From: JAPPLB01 sp965218555
Lineage (GTDB): Bacteria > Acidobacteriota > Terriglobia > Bryobacterales > UBA6623
Direction: 5' to 3'
DNA length: 64,000 nucleotides
Assembly: GCA_965218555.1 (NCBI GenBank)
Contig: OZ244625.1
Location: 2,170,001 to 2,234,000 of the forward strand
Position numbers and translations under genes: made by a program. Shown here in pieces: positions 54,576 through 62,395 of the stretch. A model generated the notes under the pieces. It saw only the letters and a program-made list of their open reading frames with translations, did no database searches and was not told the DNA's origin. Position 1 is the first letter of the stretch. Each line of letters begins with the position of its first letter.

Positions 54576-54606
54576 AGGTGAGCGAACGCCGCCAGCGGAG
54601 AAACCG

Positions 54607-55947
54607 ATGAGCATCTCATTGAAGATTGACCGACGTGCGTTCCTGCAGGGGGTGGGAGGTGTCGCGCTGGCACTTCCGGTCCTCGACGCCATGGGCGCCG
54701 AGGTGATCGAGGAGCCACCGCGCCGTTTCTGCGCGCTTTACACTGCGAACGGCATGTCGCTCCCGAAAGTGGAGAACGGCCTCGATGAATGGAGCTGGTT
54801 TCCCGCCGTCGAGCGTGAAGGGCAGTTCGTTTTTGGGCGGTCCACCGAGCCGCTTAGTCCCTTCCGCAAGCAGCTTAGCTTTATGGGCGGGCTGTATCAC
54901 CCCAGCGGTCCGAAGGCCGACCCGCACACATGCTCCGACATGTGGCTCACCGGAGCTCCTCTGCACAATCCGAATCGGGGAACTTACAACTCGGTCGGGC
55001 TCGATCAGGTCGTTGCCTTGCACACCAAGCAGTACTGCCGGCAGCCGTCGCTCGTGCTGTCGATCGACGCCGGGACGGGCTTCCTTTCTCGGACGGGTAC
55101 GATTTCCTACAGCTTGGAAGGCAGGCCGATCCCGGCTGAGAACAACCCCCGTCGCGTGTTCAACCGCCTGTTCCGCGGCGACCGCGCGTCGCTCGAGTCG
55201 GAACGCGAGAAGCTGAAGAGTCGAATCAAGCTGGTTGACGCGGTGGCAGAGAGCGCTCGCTCGCTCGACCGGCAGCTCGGCAAGTCCGACAGGCAACGGA
55301 TGGATCAGTACCTGACCTCGCTCAACGAAGTCGAGTCGAGGCTGATCGCGTCGGAACGCTGGATCGACATCCCGCTCAAGAAGCAGGACTATTCGCATCT
55401 GAATCTCGATGCCACGTCGGAGGGAGAGCCCGCCGACTACTACCGGACCATGTTCGACCTGATCGCGCTGGCGTTCGATGCGGACATCACTCGCTCGGTG
55501 GCTTTCATGCTCAACCGCGAGGACGGCATGGGAATCAGCGACACCTTTCCGCTCAAGCTCGGCCTGTCGAGCACTCACCACAATCTCTCGCATGCGACAG
55601 ACAAGGACGGGCAGTGGCGATTCGCCAAGTACGACCTGTTTCTGAGCCAGCAATTGGCTCACTTCTTCGATCGGATGTCCGGCTACCAGGACCGCAACGG
55701 TACCGTCCTTGACAACACGATCGTGCTGTTCGGAAGCGGTGCGAGCACAACGCACAACCCCCGGAACCTGCCGACGCTGGTCGCGGGCGGAGCCAACATG
55801 GACCTGCGACACGGAACCTACTGGCGTAACGGCGAGACGCGGATGTCCAACATGTACCTGAGCATCCTGCGGTCCCTCGGCATCGAGCAGGAAGGTTTCG
55901 CCGACAGCACCGGCACGCTGAGCGGTTCGATCTTCAGTCGCGCCTAG
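54607..55947 (+). CDS. DUF1552 protein, exported
   Basis: About 446 residues starting at MSISLKIDRRAFLQGVGGVA, a twin-arginine-like signal. The DUF1552 pattern (FCALYTANGMSLPK, then DPHTCSDMWLTG) and the hydrolase-like LDNTIVLFGSGASTTHNPRN, VAGGANMDLRHGTY and MSNMYLSILRSLGI are visible. It is 31 bases after the PSD2 gene and forms the standard pair with it. The family is related to DUF1501 sulfatase-like proteins; its substrate is unknown. Confidence 0.87.
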   Translation: MSISLKIDRRAFLQGVGGVALALPVLDAMGAEVIEEPPRRFCALYTANGMSLPKVENGLDEWSWFPAVEREGQFVFGRSTEPLSPFRKQLSFMGGLYHPSGPKADPHTCSDMWLTGAPLHNPNRGTYNSVGLDQVVALHTKQYCRQPSLVLSIDAGTGFLSRTGTISYSLEGRPIPAENNPRRVFNRLFRGDRASLESEREKLKSRIKLVDAVAESARSLDRQLGKSDRQRMDQYLTSLNEVESRLIASERWIDIPLKKQDYSHLNLDATSEGEPADYYRTMFDLIALAFDADITRSVAFMLNREDGMGISDTFPLKLGLSSTHHNLSHATDKDGQWRFAKYDLFLSQQLAHFFDRMSGYQDRNGTVLDNTIVLFGSGASTTHNPRNLPTLVAGGANMDLRHGTYWRNGETRMSNMYLSILRSLGIEQEGFADSTGTLSGSIFSRA

Positions 55948-56076
55948 CCATCGGGGCCGTGGTGCCGCGGAATTCCGGATTTCTGCATGTGCAAGTGCGG
56001 GGCAAGTCGCTGGTCCCGGGAGAGACCTGCTTGACGGAACCGCGGCTTAGGAGTTTTGGCGAATGACCGTGGACGG

Positions 56077-57243
56077 CTAAGCGATGATCACGGTCCGCGG
56101 TAGCTGCGCGTTGTGCTCCAGGAACGTCTTCTTGACCTGCAGTTGCTCCGCCGTCGGCTGCACCACTCCGTTGACGTCGGTCGCCCGCGAGGTAACCGTG
56201 TGCTCTCCCGGCGTCGCGTCGTTCCAAGCGTAGTTGAAGAACTTCCAGGCGTACTTCTCGCGCTTCGTTTCCGGATCGAGCGTCGCCGGCTGCCACGGCC
56301 CGTCATCGATCTTCACCTCGACCGAGCGGATCGGGGTGCCGTCGTGCAGGACGACGCCGAAGACGTTGTGGCCGTTCATGCGGCGGGTGACACGCGCGAT
56401 GAACGACTTCAACTGCATCCGCGTAATCGCCGTCTCCTTCCACTTCATCTCGCCGTTGACCATCTCGCCCTTCAGGGTGCGATACCACCGCGCCTGGTAC
56501 TTCCCGAGATACTGGTCTTGCTGGACGTGGATCTCGGCTAGGAACTTGACGTTGGGCGCGCCGTACCATCCCGGGACGAGCAGGCGCAGCGGCCGGCCCT
56601 GATGAGGGGTCAGCGGTTCGCCGTTGAGACTGTAGGCGAGCAGCGGCTCGTCCGACAGCGCTTTGTCGCGCGTCAGGCTCCGGCCGTACTGCTGGTCGAC
56701 CTTGTAGGTCCCTCTCCGGAACTGCACTTCCTCTTCGCCGTGATCGGCGCCAAGGAAGACGACCTCCCGCGCTTCGTCTTTTACGCCGGCGAGATCGAGC
56801 ACCGCCCGCAACGGGACACCCGTCCAGCGGCCGTTGCTCGACAACCCGTTCAGCGGCCCGCGGTTGCCCGAGCACTCGAACCCGAAGATGAGCTCGCGGC
56901 TTGGCATCGAGCGGAGGTCTTCGATCGAGAGCGCCAGCGGCTTGCCCACCAGGCCGGAGACCTGCAAACGGTACGTGGAGACGTCGATCTCGGGGTGGCC
57001 GTAGTGCTGCGTCGTGAAGAACTGGTCGGCCGGCGTCAAGAAGCTGTCGATGTGACGCACGTCGATGATGCGGCGATCGGGGCCGCGAATCAGCTTGATC
57101 TCGTCCGGCAGGTCGGTGAACTCCATGAGCGTTTCGCCCTGCGCGAGGGCCGGAACCGCCCACTGCGGTATGCCAAGCACACCCAACCCCGCCATCGCAA
57201 GGCTGTCTTTGAGAATGTCACGACGCGTGCTCTGTCTTGTCAT
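56077..57243 (-). CDS. Sulfite-oxidase-family molybdoenzyme, Tat-exported
   Basis: A 388-residue protein beginning MTRQSTRRDILKDSLAMAGL, a Tat signal, as is normal for enzymes that fold around molybdopterin in the cytoplasm. Molybdopterin domain motifs follow: FGFECSGNRGPLNGLSSNGR (the molybdenum-ligating Cys near 123), GVPLRAVLDLAGV and GRPLRLLVPGWYGAPNVKFL. A C-terminal Mo-co dimerisation domain (GTPIRSVEVKIDDGPWQPAT) completes it. It may oxidise sulfite or a related substrate in the periplasm; there is no heme domain. Confidence 0.9.
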   Translation of the reverse strand: MTRQSTRRDILKDSLAMAGLGVLGIPQWAVPALAQGETLMEFTDLPDEIKLIRGPDRRIIDVRHIDSFLTPADQFFTTQHYGHPEIDVSTYRLQVSGLVGKPLALSIEDLRSMPSRELIFGFECSGNRGPLNGLSSNGRWTGVPLRAVLDLAGVKDEAREVVFLGADHGEEEVQFRRGTYKVDQQYGRSLTRDKALSDEPLLAYSLNGEPLTPHQGRPLRLLVPGWYGAPNVKFLAEIHVQQDQYLGKYQARWYRTLKGEMVNGEMKWKETAITRMQLKSFIARVTRRMNGHNVFGVVLHDGTPIRSVEVKIDDGPWQPATLDPETKREKYAWKFFNYAWNDATPGEHTVTSRATDVNGVVQPTAEQLQVKKTFLEHNAQLPRTVIIA

Positions 57244-57866
57244 GGTAGATCCCCTTCCACAAACGTACCTCTGCCGGCGTCCGAGCCAGGCGGCCTCCCG
57301 AAACCCGAGAGCGTGAGCCTTGCGCCGGACTTGTCAGAACGGCGCTTGCCTGCTTGTCGCAATACTGCCGTTCGTCCGCCGCACAGCTCACGGCAAAGTC
57401 CCTCAGATCCGGCTGCAAAGGCCCATCTCTTCGGCTTCGCGCGTCTCCTGTCCGTCTCCGTACCGCCCAGCTTGACGCGCTGGATGACCACAAGGCGCCG
57501 GCACGTTTCCCCGGTCCATAGTGGACGTAGACAGGCTAGCACAGCACGATCCAAGTCGTCCAAACCAGGTTTCCCCCGTGCGCCCCATCGGCGCAGATCA
57601 CCAGTGGGGGGAGGACCCGTCCTTGTAGTCGTCGGTACACATAGTGGATGACGAGTGGCCCGGTCGAAGCCTCTTTGGGATGTTGGATCAAAGAGAACTT
57701 GGAGCGTACTTCGCTACCGCAGAACAGATGACAGAAATCCCCGCTCTCGTCACCCATAGGGACTGGCATGGGCGTTAGCAGTATCCATGTGTCAAGGTTT
57801 CGCTCCAGGGTCGGTTTTAAGCTCTGAAGACGGCGGGTGGTGCGAAGAGCGGGGGGCGCGCGCATG
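57244..57866. other. Gene-free stretch between molybdoenzyme and IS110
   Basis: These 623 bases lack a convincing gene. A minus-strand frame at 57536-57865 contains a protein-like stretch (MPVPMGDESGDFCHLFCGSE), but with no known motif or clear start. The 3' end of the IS110 element should lie at its right end. No terminator or RNA was recognised. Confidence 0.4.
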
Positions 57867-58697
57867 TCAGTTGGCCGTGGCCGGTTCGGGGATCCAGAGG
57901 CGGTCCTGTTGGACGAGGATGTTGGGCAGGACGACGAGCTTCCTCATGACGGCCGTGATGGCGACCATGGGCGGCTTGCCGGCGTCGCGCAGCGCGGTGT
58001 ACTTTCTCCCGAGGTGGGGGTTGCAGCGGATGGCGGCGACGGCGGGCATGGAGAGCAACCGCCGCACCTTTTCCCTGCCGCCCTGGATGAAGCTGCGTCG
58101 CTTGCAGGCTTCGGACTCGCGGGCCAGCGGTGCCAGCCCGGCGAGGCTGGCGGCGCGAGGGCCGGTGAGGGTGCCGAGCTGGGACATGTGGACGATGAGT
58201 CCTGCGGCGGTGATGTTGGAGATTCCGGGGATCGAGGTCAGGATCTCGAACCGGCGCTTCAGATCCTCGCGGGTCTCGAGGAGCTTTCGGATCTCGGCGT
58301 CGACGCGCTTCAGCTGGCGCTCGCTGTGGGCGAGCCGCTCGCGGTTGACGCGCATGGCCAGAGGATGGCGCAAGTGCTTGCCGCGGTTGCCGATGGCGGT
58401 GCGGGCGTCGACGGCGTCGGTTTTGGCGCGGCGTCGCTGCGATCTGGCGAAGCACCGGACCTGGTACGGATTGATCGCGTACAGCGGAAGACCGGCCTTC
58501 AGCAGCGCCTCCTCGAAGTCGCGGTGCCAAGGTCCGCTGGGCTCGTAGGCGATGCGCTCGGCCTCGGGGCCGATCCAGCCGATCAGCTTCTGGAAGCCGG
58601 CCGCATCGTTCCAGAAGCGGGCCGCCCTGCCCTCGGGCGCGGCGTAGGCGTCGAGGTGGGCTTTCGAGATATCGATTCCGATGGTATGGTTGGTCAT
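57867..58697 (-). CDS. IS110-family transposase, internally shortened
   Basis: A 276-residue DEDD transposase. ATG at 58697 gives the standard opening MTNHTIGIDISKAHLDAYA (Asp9). AYEPSGPWH (Glu52) and KTDAVDA (Asp94, Asp97) complete the RuvC-like catalytic set, and the C-terminal Tnp domain has LTSIPGISNITAAGLI, then RRSFIQGGREKVRRLLSM, with the conserved Ser202. Family members usually have about 38 more residues between KTDxxDA and the NRxKHLRHPL segment. Here KTDAVDARTAIGNRGKHLRH follows directly. The frame is open, but this in-frame gap lies in the coiled-coil region, so activity is doubtful. IS110 elements carry no terminal inverted repeats and encode a bridge RNA that guides insertion. 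Confidence 0.8.
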   Translation of the reverse strand: MTNHTIGIDISKAHLDAYAAPEGRAARFWNDAAGFQKLIGWIGPEAERIAYEPSGPWHRDFEEALLKAGLPLYAINPYQVRCFARSQRRRAKTDAVDARTAIGNRGKHLRHPLAMRVNRERLAHSERQLKRVDAEIRKLLETREDLKRRFEILTSIPGISNITAAGLIVHMSQLGTLTGPRAASLAGLAPLARESEACKRRSFIQGGREKVRRLLSMPAVAAIRCNPHLGRKYTALRDAGKPPMVAITAVMRKLVVLPNILVQQDRLWIPEPATAN

Positions 58698-58829
58698 CTT
58701 CCCTTCTGCTGTGCTTGTCATGCGAGCCATGATGCTCATGTATGCATTCAGGACGTTGGGAAGGACGGTGGCGGCCACACTGCTAAACGGCCCCGAACGG
58801 CCAAGCCCGTGACGGCCCGACCAGCGCCC

Positions 58830-58861
58830 CCCTGCAGCGCTCCCGCGGGAGCGCTGCAGGG
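58830..58861. repeat. Perfect 32-base palindrome
   Basis: The arms CCCTGCAGCGCTCCCG and CGGGAGCGCTGCAGGG meet with no loop at 58845/58846. It lies upstream of the IS110 transposase, between the IS and the attC-like repeats. It contains two PstI-type CTGCAG sites. No T-tract follows, so it is not a terminator. Confidence 0.85.
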
Positions 58862-58893
58862 CCGGGTTCTCCCAGGAGCCCGGGTGCTGACGT

Positions 58894-58923
58894 TAACAGA
58901 CAAGCCCGTGGCAAAAGTCCCGT
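58894..58923 (+). repeat. attC-like repeat, copy A
   Basis: It reads TAACAG, ACAA, then GCCCGTGGCAAAAGTCCCGT. The last 20 bases match copy B (opposite strand) at 18 of 20 positions. The central bases can fold as CGTGGC/GTCCCG with an AAAA loop and one mismatch. Confidence 0.6.
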
Positions 58924-59125
58924 GGAAGGCGCGGCGGGCTTCTGCGGTCGCTCGGCGCGGAGTGAGGAGGATGGCGATCCGGGTGATCTCCTCCGACGAA
59001 CGACAAAGCCGACGGCCGCAAACGTCTGTCGCCCGAAGGGTTACGCGCCGCTTCCGCTCGGCTGCGCGGAAAGCGCGGCGCCTCGTTGCTGGAACGGCCA
59101 CGCGTTACGCAATCGGCCCCAGGGC

Positions 59126-59167
59126 GCATAACGCCGCCTACGTGACTTTCGCCACGGGCTGTTAGGG
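59126..59167 (-). repeat. attC-like repeat, copy B
   Basis: On the minus strand this reads CCCTAACA, then GCCCGTGGCGAAAGTCACGT, then AGGCGGCGTTATGC. CGTGGC/GTCACG makes a 6-bp stem (one G-T pair) closed by a GAAA tetraloop. The outer arms CTAAC and GTTA(TGC) recall the R'' and R' boxes of integron attC sites. It lies 66 bases downstream of the restriction endonuclease stop, where a cassette attC would be. At 42 bases it is shorter than most attC sites, and one R' position deviates, so this is only a suggestion. Confidence 0.4.
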
Positions 59168-59232
59168 TCGCCTGCTTCGCGTTATTGACCGCGAGGAAGG
59201 TTGTCACTACTGTGGTACGTGCCCCGGCCAGC

Positions 59233-59835
59233 TTAATCGGTGATGGCGTTGGGGTTCCGAGTTCTGACTTGGTCGATCAGTGTGCTAAAGAACGCATCGA
59301 ACGTCTGCGATGTCGCCAATATCGACGAGTCGGAGCTGAAATCCACCTCCACCAGCACGAAATCTTCCACGGTCCCGGTAGTCCAGGAGGGCGGCCTGCG
59401 GCCGGACAGGGAGGTCGCACGCTCTCGAAAAAGCTCGCACCACGTCGAGCCGTGCTTCTGGGAGAAGCTGTCTTCCGCGATGTTGAAGATCATGATGTAG
59501 CCGATCACGATCTCCGGCGAGTGAAGCTGGGCATTCGTGACTTCGCCGATCATGTCGTCGATTCGGTTGGGCACGGTACCGCCGAGATTCTTCAGGAGCG
59601 ACTTCAGGGAGATTCCCAGTCGATACTTTCCGTCGTAGCGCCATGCGATGTCCCATTTCTTTTCGCGGCCGGCGCCAGGAATCGGCGCCTCCTTCTCCAC
59701 GTCCTTCAGCCCGCGGCGCGTCAGCTCCTGGACGCAGAAGTCTGCCAGCACATCGAGCCTGGCCGTCGATGTCGCTTTTTCTTCCGTGACGGCTATTCGG
59801 TACAGAGTGTCGACAGCGTCCTGGGCGGTAATCAT
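59233..59835 (-). CDS. Type II restriction endonuclease (putative)
   Basis: About 200 residues starting at MITAQDAVDTLYRIAVTEEK (ATG 59835, 11 bases after the methyltransferase stop). A PD-(D/E)XK-like site is suggested by KWDIAWRYDG (Asp62), followed by ISLKSLLKNLGG (Lys78 with Ser76 in place of the usual acidic residue). It has no methyltransferase features. Position directly after a DNA methyltransferase gene is the main reason to call it the cognate nuclease. Recognition sequence is unknown. Both genes read leftward as one operon. Confidence 0.65.
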   Translation of the reverse strand: MITAQDAVDTLYRIAVTEEKATSTARLDVLADFCVQELTRRGLKDVEKEAPIPGAGREKKWDIAWRYDGKYRLGISLKSLLKNLGGTVPNRIDDMIGEVTNAQLHSPEIVIGYIMIFNIAEDSFSQKHGSTWCELFRERATSLSGRRPPSWTTGTVEDFVLVEVDFSSDSSILATSQTFDAFFSTLIDQVRTRNPNAITD

Positions 59836-59846
59836 GCGCAGACCGC

Positions 59847-60845
59847 CTACGCCGTGGCGGGAAACTCGTGTTCCGTGTCGATCTCGCCGGCGCTGACGTC
59901 GGCGGTGCTCAGCAAGCTGGCCGTCTCGTTCCACAACCGTGCCAGCGCTTGCTCGTAGTACACCGGGTCAACTTCGATGCCGATGCTGTTGCGGCCGCAG
60001 GCGGCAGCGGCGACCTGGGTCGACGCTGTCCCGGTGAAGGGATCGAGTACCGAGTCGCCGACGAAGCTGAACATCCTGATGAGACGGTCGGCGAGGGCGA
60101 CCGGATAGGGGGCGGGATGGTCTCGGGTCGACGCGCCGGTGATATCGGTCCAGACCTGTCGGAACAGCGTCTTGAAGCTCGCCTCGGACACCAGGCTGAG
60201 CGTTCGCGCGGCGAGGCTCGGTCTTCGGTAGCCGCCCGGCTTGCGCTGCATCAGGATGAACTCTACGTCGTTCTTGATCACGGCGTTGGGCTCATACGGT
60301 TTGCCCAGGAAGCCCCCGGTCCCCCGTTCCACTTCGTGCATCGCATTCGCGATCTTGTGCCAGATGATTGGGGACAGGTTGTCGAACCCGAGTGCCCGGC
60401 ACCGGTCCTGAATGGAGGCGTGCAGGGGAACCACGGTATGCCGGCCGCCGTTCCTGCGCCGCGACAGACAGACGTCACCCACCACGCAGATGAGCCGTCC
60501 GCCGGGCACGAGCGCCCTGTGACATACGCGCCAGACTGCGTCGAGCTGATCGAGAAACTCGTCGTAGTCGGCAATCCAGCCCAGTTGGCCCGCGCCCCGG
60601 CGATACTCCTTCAGGGTCCAGTAGGGCGGCGAAGTGAGCACGAGGTGCACCGACTCAGCGGGGAGTAATGCGTGGCGGGCATCTCCGAGTAACAGTCGAT
60701 GTCGGGTCGGTACCTGCCCCACGGCGGCCTCGATCATTGCCATCGCGGATGGGTCCTTTGCGATCCGTGGTAGAGCGCGCGAGGGAGTCTCCAGGTGCCT
60801 GAACGGCTCAGGAACGAAAGTATCGAGTGGCGCTTTAGCGTTCAT
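59847..60845 (-). CDS. DNA methyltransferase, beta class (type II RM)
   Basis: A 332-residue site-specific DNA methyltransferase. Motif IV TSPPYW (71-76) precedes motif I DPFTGTASTQVAAAACGRNS near the C-terminus. This order defines the beta class (N4-cytosine or N6-adenine). SPPYW favours N4-cytosine or N6-adenine equally. A target-recognition region lies between. It protects host DNA from the endonuclease encoded downstream. The 27-base palindrome just upstream may control it. The pair sits between tRNA-Ser and an IS110. Confidence 0.85.
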   Translation of the reverse strand: MNAKAPLDTFVPEPFRHLETPSRALPRIAKDPSAMAMIEAAVGQVPTRHRLLLGDARHALLPAESVHLVLTSPPYWTLKEYRRGAGQLGWIADYDEFLDQLDAVWRVCHRALVPGGRLICVVGDVCLSRRRNGGRHTVVPLHASIQDRCRALGFDNLSPIIWHKIANAMHEVERGTGGFLGKPYEPNAVIKNDVEFILMQRKPGGYRRPSLAARTLSLVSEASFKTLFRQVWTDITGASTRDHPAPYPVALADRLIRMFSFVGDSVLDPFTGTASTQVAAAACGRNSIGIEVDPVYYEQALARLWNETASLLSTADVSAGEIDTEHEFPATA

Positions 60846-60852
60846 TTGGCTT

Positions 60853-60879
60853 GCGTCGCTGGCGCTGCGCCAGCGTCGC
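60853..60879. promoter_or_regulatory. Palindrome upstream of the methyltransferase start
   Basis: Arms CGCTGGCGC and GCGCCAGCG surround a single T, and outer GCG/CGC extend it across a mismatch to 27 bases. It ends 8 bases upstream of the ATG at 60845. It could be a transcription operator or an mRNA hairpin that limits ribosome access, a usual way to balance restriction-modification pairs. No regulator gene (C protein) is present. Confidence 0.5.
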
Positions 60880-61083
60880 CCACCTGTCCGTTTAGCGCGA
60901 ACAACTGATCAGGTCGCCTACCCGCAAATCGTAGCACGGACCCGACATCTGACGTCGCCCACAGTCGCACGGTGTCAACGTGGGGATCACGAGTGCCGGA
61001 GAATCGACCGGACAGGATGAAGCGGTTCGATGTCAACGGCAGGAGATTGCACTGGTTCGCAATCGAACCTCGAATAGAGACAT

Positions 61084-61177
<94 letters not shown>

Positions 61178-61342
61178 GCTGTGAGGGTGAGCGTGCGGCG
61201 CGAGCCGCGGGAGTGGATCTGCAACTCCAATCTATCACACGGCTGGCGTTCCGGAGGGTTGAGGATGGGGTGGGCCGGACCGCTGGACGAGGAGTCTCCG
61301 GAGCTGTCGCGAAAGCTGCACGACTGCAGAAGGCTCGGCCCC

Positions 61343-61380
61343 AGTCTGCATTTCTCCCCACATGGTGAGAAATGCAGGCT
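61343..61380. repeat. Dispersed palindromic element next to tlpA
   Basis: CTGCATTTCTC (61346-61356) and GAGAAATGCAG (61367-61377) form an 11-bp stem around CCCACATGGT. A further AG/CT pair beyond a T/G mismatch extends it to 14 bp. The right arm recurs at 143-159. It ends within the stop codon of the TlpA-like gene, so it may act as a transcription end or mRNA-stabilising hairpin for it. Confidence 0.75.
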
Positions 61381-61900
61381 ACAGCAGCGAGCTGAGGTAG
61401 TTCGAGATTTCCGGACGGTTCCAGTCTTCGGGGCCGATGTACTTGCGGATGACGATCCCCTCGGGGTCGATGAGATACGTTTCCGGGTACTTGGCCGTGC
61501 CGTAGATGGTGCTGACGGATCGCTCCGGATCGCGCGCCGTGGGAAAGCTCACCGGCCGAATCTCGAGAAAACGATCGTAGGCTTCCTTTTCCTCATCGAC
61601 GCTCACGCCGAGAACGACGAGGCCGTCCCCTTGGAATCGATCGTGGACGGTGCTGAGAGAAGGCATCTCCTGAACGCAGGGCGGACACCAGGTTGCCCAG
61701 AAGTTGAGAAGCACGTACTTGCCCCGATAGTCCGAGAGGCCCAGACCGCTCCCGTCATCGGCGGTCAGGTTGAAATCGGGTGCGCGGTCGCCCACCTCGA
61801 CATTGTGGATCTCGAAGTACGGTACAGCGCGGGTGAAGAGCACACCCAACAGGATCAGGTTCACGACTCCGGCCCACGTCGCTCTGGAACTCCATGCCAT
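61379..61900 (-). CDS. TlpA/ResA-like thiol-disulfide oxidoreductase
   Basis: A 173-residue protein with an N-terminal membrane anchor (AGVVNLILLGVLFTRAV) and a thioredoxin domain. APDFNLTADDGSGLGLSDYR and VLLNFWATWCPPCVQEMPSL place the redox CPPC motif at Cys72 and Cys75, and a cis-Pro follows in TAKYPETYLID. It would reduce disulfides outside the membrane, for example in apocytochrome c maturation, which fits the many c-type cytochromes here. It is divergent from the PTPS genes with only 3 bases between starts. Confidence 0.88.
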   Translation of the reverse strand: MAWSSRATWAGVVNLILLGVLFTRAVPYFEIHNVEVGDRAPDFNLTADDGSGLGLSDYRGKYVLLNFWATWCPPCVQEMPSLSTVHDRFQGDGLVVLGVSVDEEKEAYDRFLEIRPVSFPTARDPERSVSTIYGTAKYPETYLIDPEGIVIRKYIGPEDWNRPEISNYLSSLL

Positions 61901-61903
61901 AGA

Positions 61904-62380
61904 ATGAGGTCTGGTTTCAATGTAACGACCTCGCCGGAAATCCGCAAATTGGTACTGATCACCCGCAAGGCTGAGTTTTCATCCTCCCATTTCTGCGCCG
62001 TTCCGGATTTGAGCGTTGCAGAGAACGAGGCGCTCTTTGGCAAGGCCGCCCGCTCCTCCGGTCATGGCCACAACTACGTCTTGGAGGTAACCGTCGCGGG
62101 GGATGTCGATCCGGTTCACGGCATGGTCATGGATCTGAAGGTGCTCAAGGAGATCATCAACGAGAATGTGGTCGATCTCTACGATCACCGCTTCCTGAAC
62201 CACGAAGTCGAGCCGTTCGACCGGATCGTGCCGACGCCGGAGAATATCGCGAAGGACATCTGGCGGCGGCTGGCGGCGCCGGTCGAAGAGAAGGGCTGCC
62301 GGCTGCACGGGGTTCGGCTGTATGAGACGCTCGACCTCTATGTAGACTACTTTGGGCCGCGGGAATCAGCGGCTCGGTAA
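61904..62380 (+). CDS. PTPS/QueD-family protein lacking the catalytic Cys
   Basis: A 158-residue member of the 6-pyruvoyl tetrahydropterin synthase/6-carboxytetrahydropterin synthase family. Zinc ligands are kept: His29 (FSSSHF), and His54 and His56 in SGHGHNYVLEV. The normal CxxxxxHGH motif has Ala48 (FGKAARSSGHGH) where the catalytic Cys stands in the paralogue just downstream. A Cys sits at residue 31 instead. The downstream Glu/His motifs LYDHRFLNH and PTPENIAKDIW are present. It may be a variant enzyme with a different reaction or a partner of the second copy. It is the first of four genes running pterin-ward. Confidence 0.8.
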   Translation: MRSGFNVTTSPEIRKLVLITRKAEFSSSHFCAVPDLSVAENEALFGKAARSSGHGHNYVLEVTVAGDVDPVHGMVMDLKVLKEIINENVVDLYDHRFLNHEVEPFDRIVPTPENIAKDIWRRLAAPVEEKGCRLHGVRLYETLDLYVDYFGPRESAAR

Positions 62381-62395
62381 GGATCGGTCCAGCAA

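Larger units (their letters stand above)
58698..59232. other. Non-coding region of the IS110/attC-like island
   Basis: No gene is seen across 535 bases upstream of the IS110 transposase. The part nearest the transposase could encode the IS110 bridge RNA, which lies in a non-coding end of such elements; it was not predicted. The rest holds a perfect 32-base palindrome and two inverted copies of a 20-25 base motif with attC-like features. They are listed separately. Confidence 0.45.

Noticed and set aside
57536..57865. A 109-codon minus-strand frame next to IS110
   Set aside because: No known motif and no clear start signal. It has some protein-like character, but not enough to call a gene.
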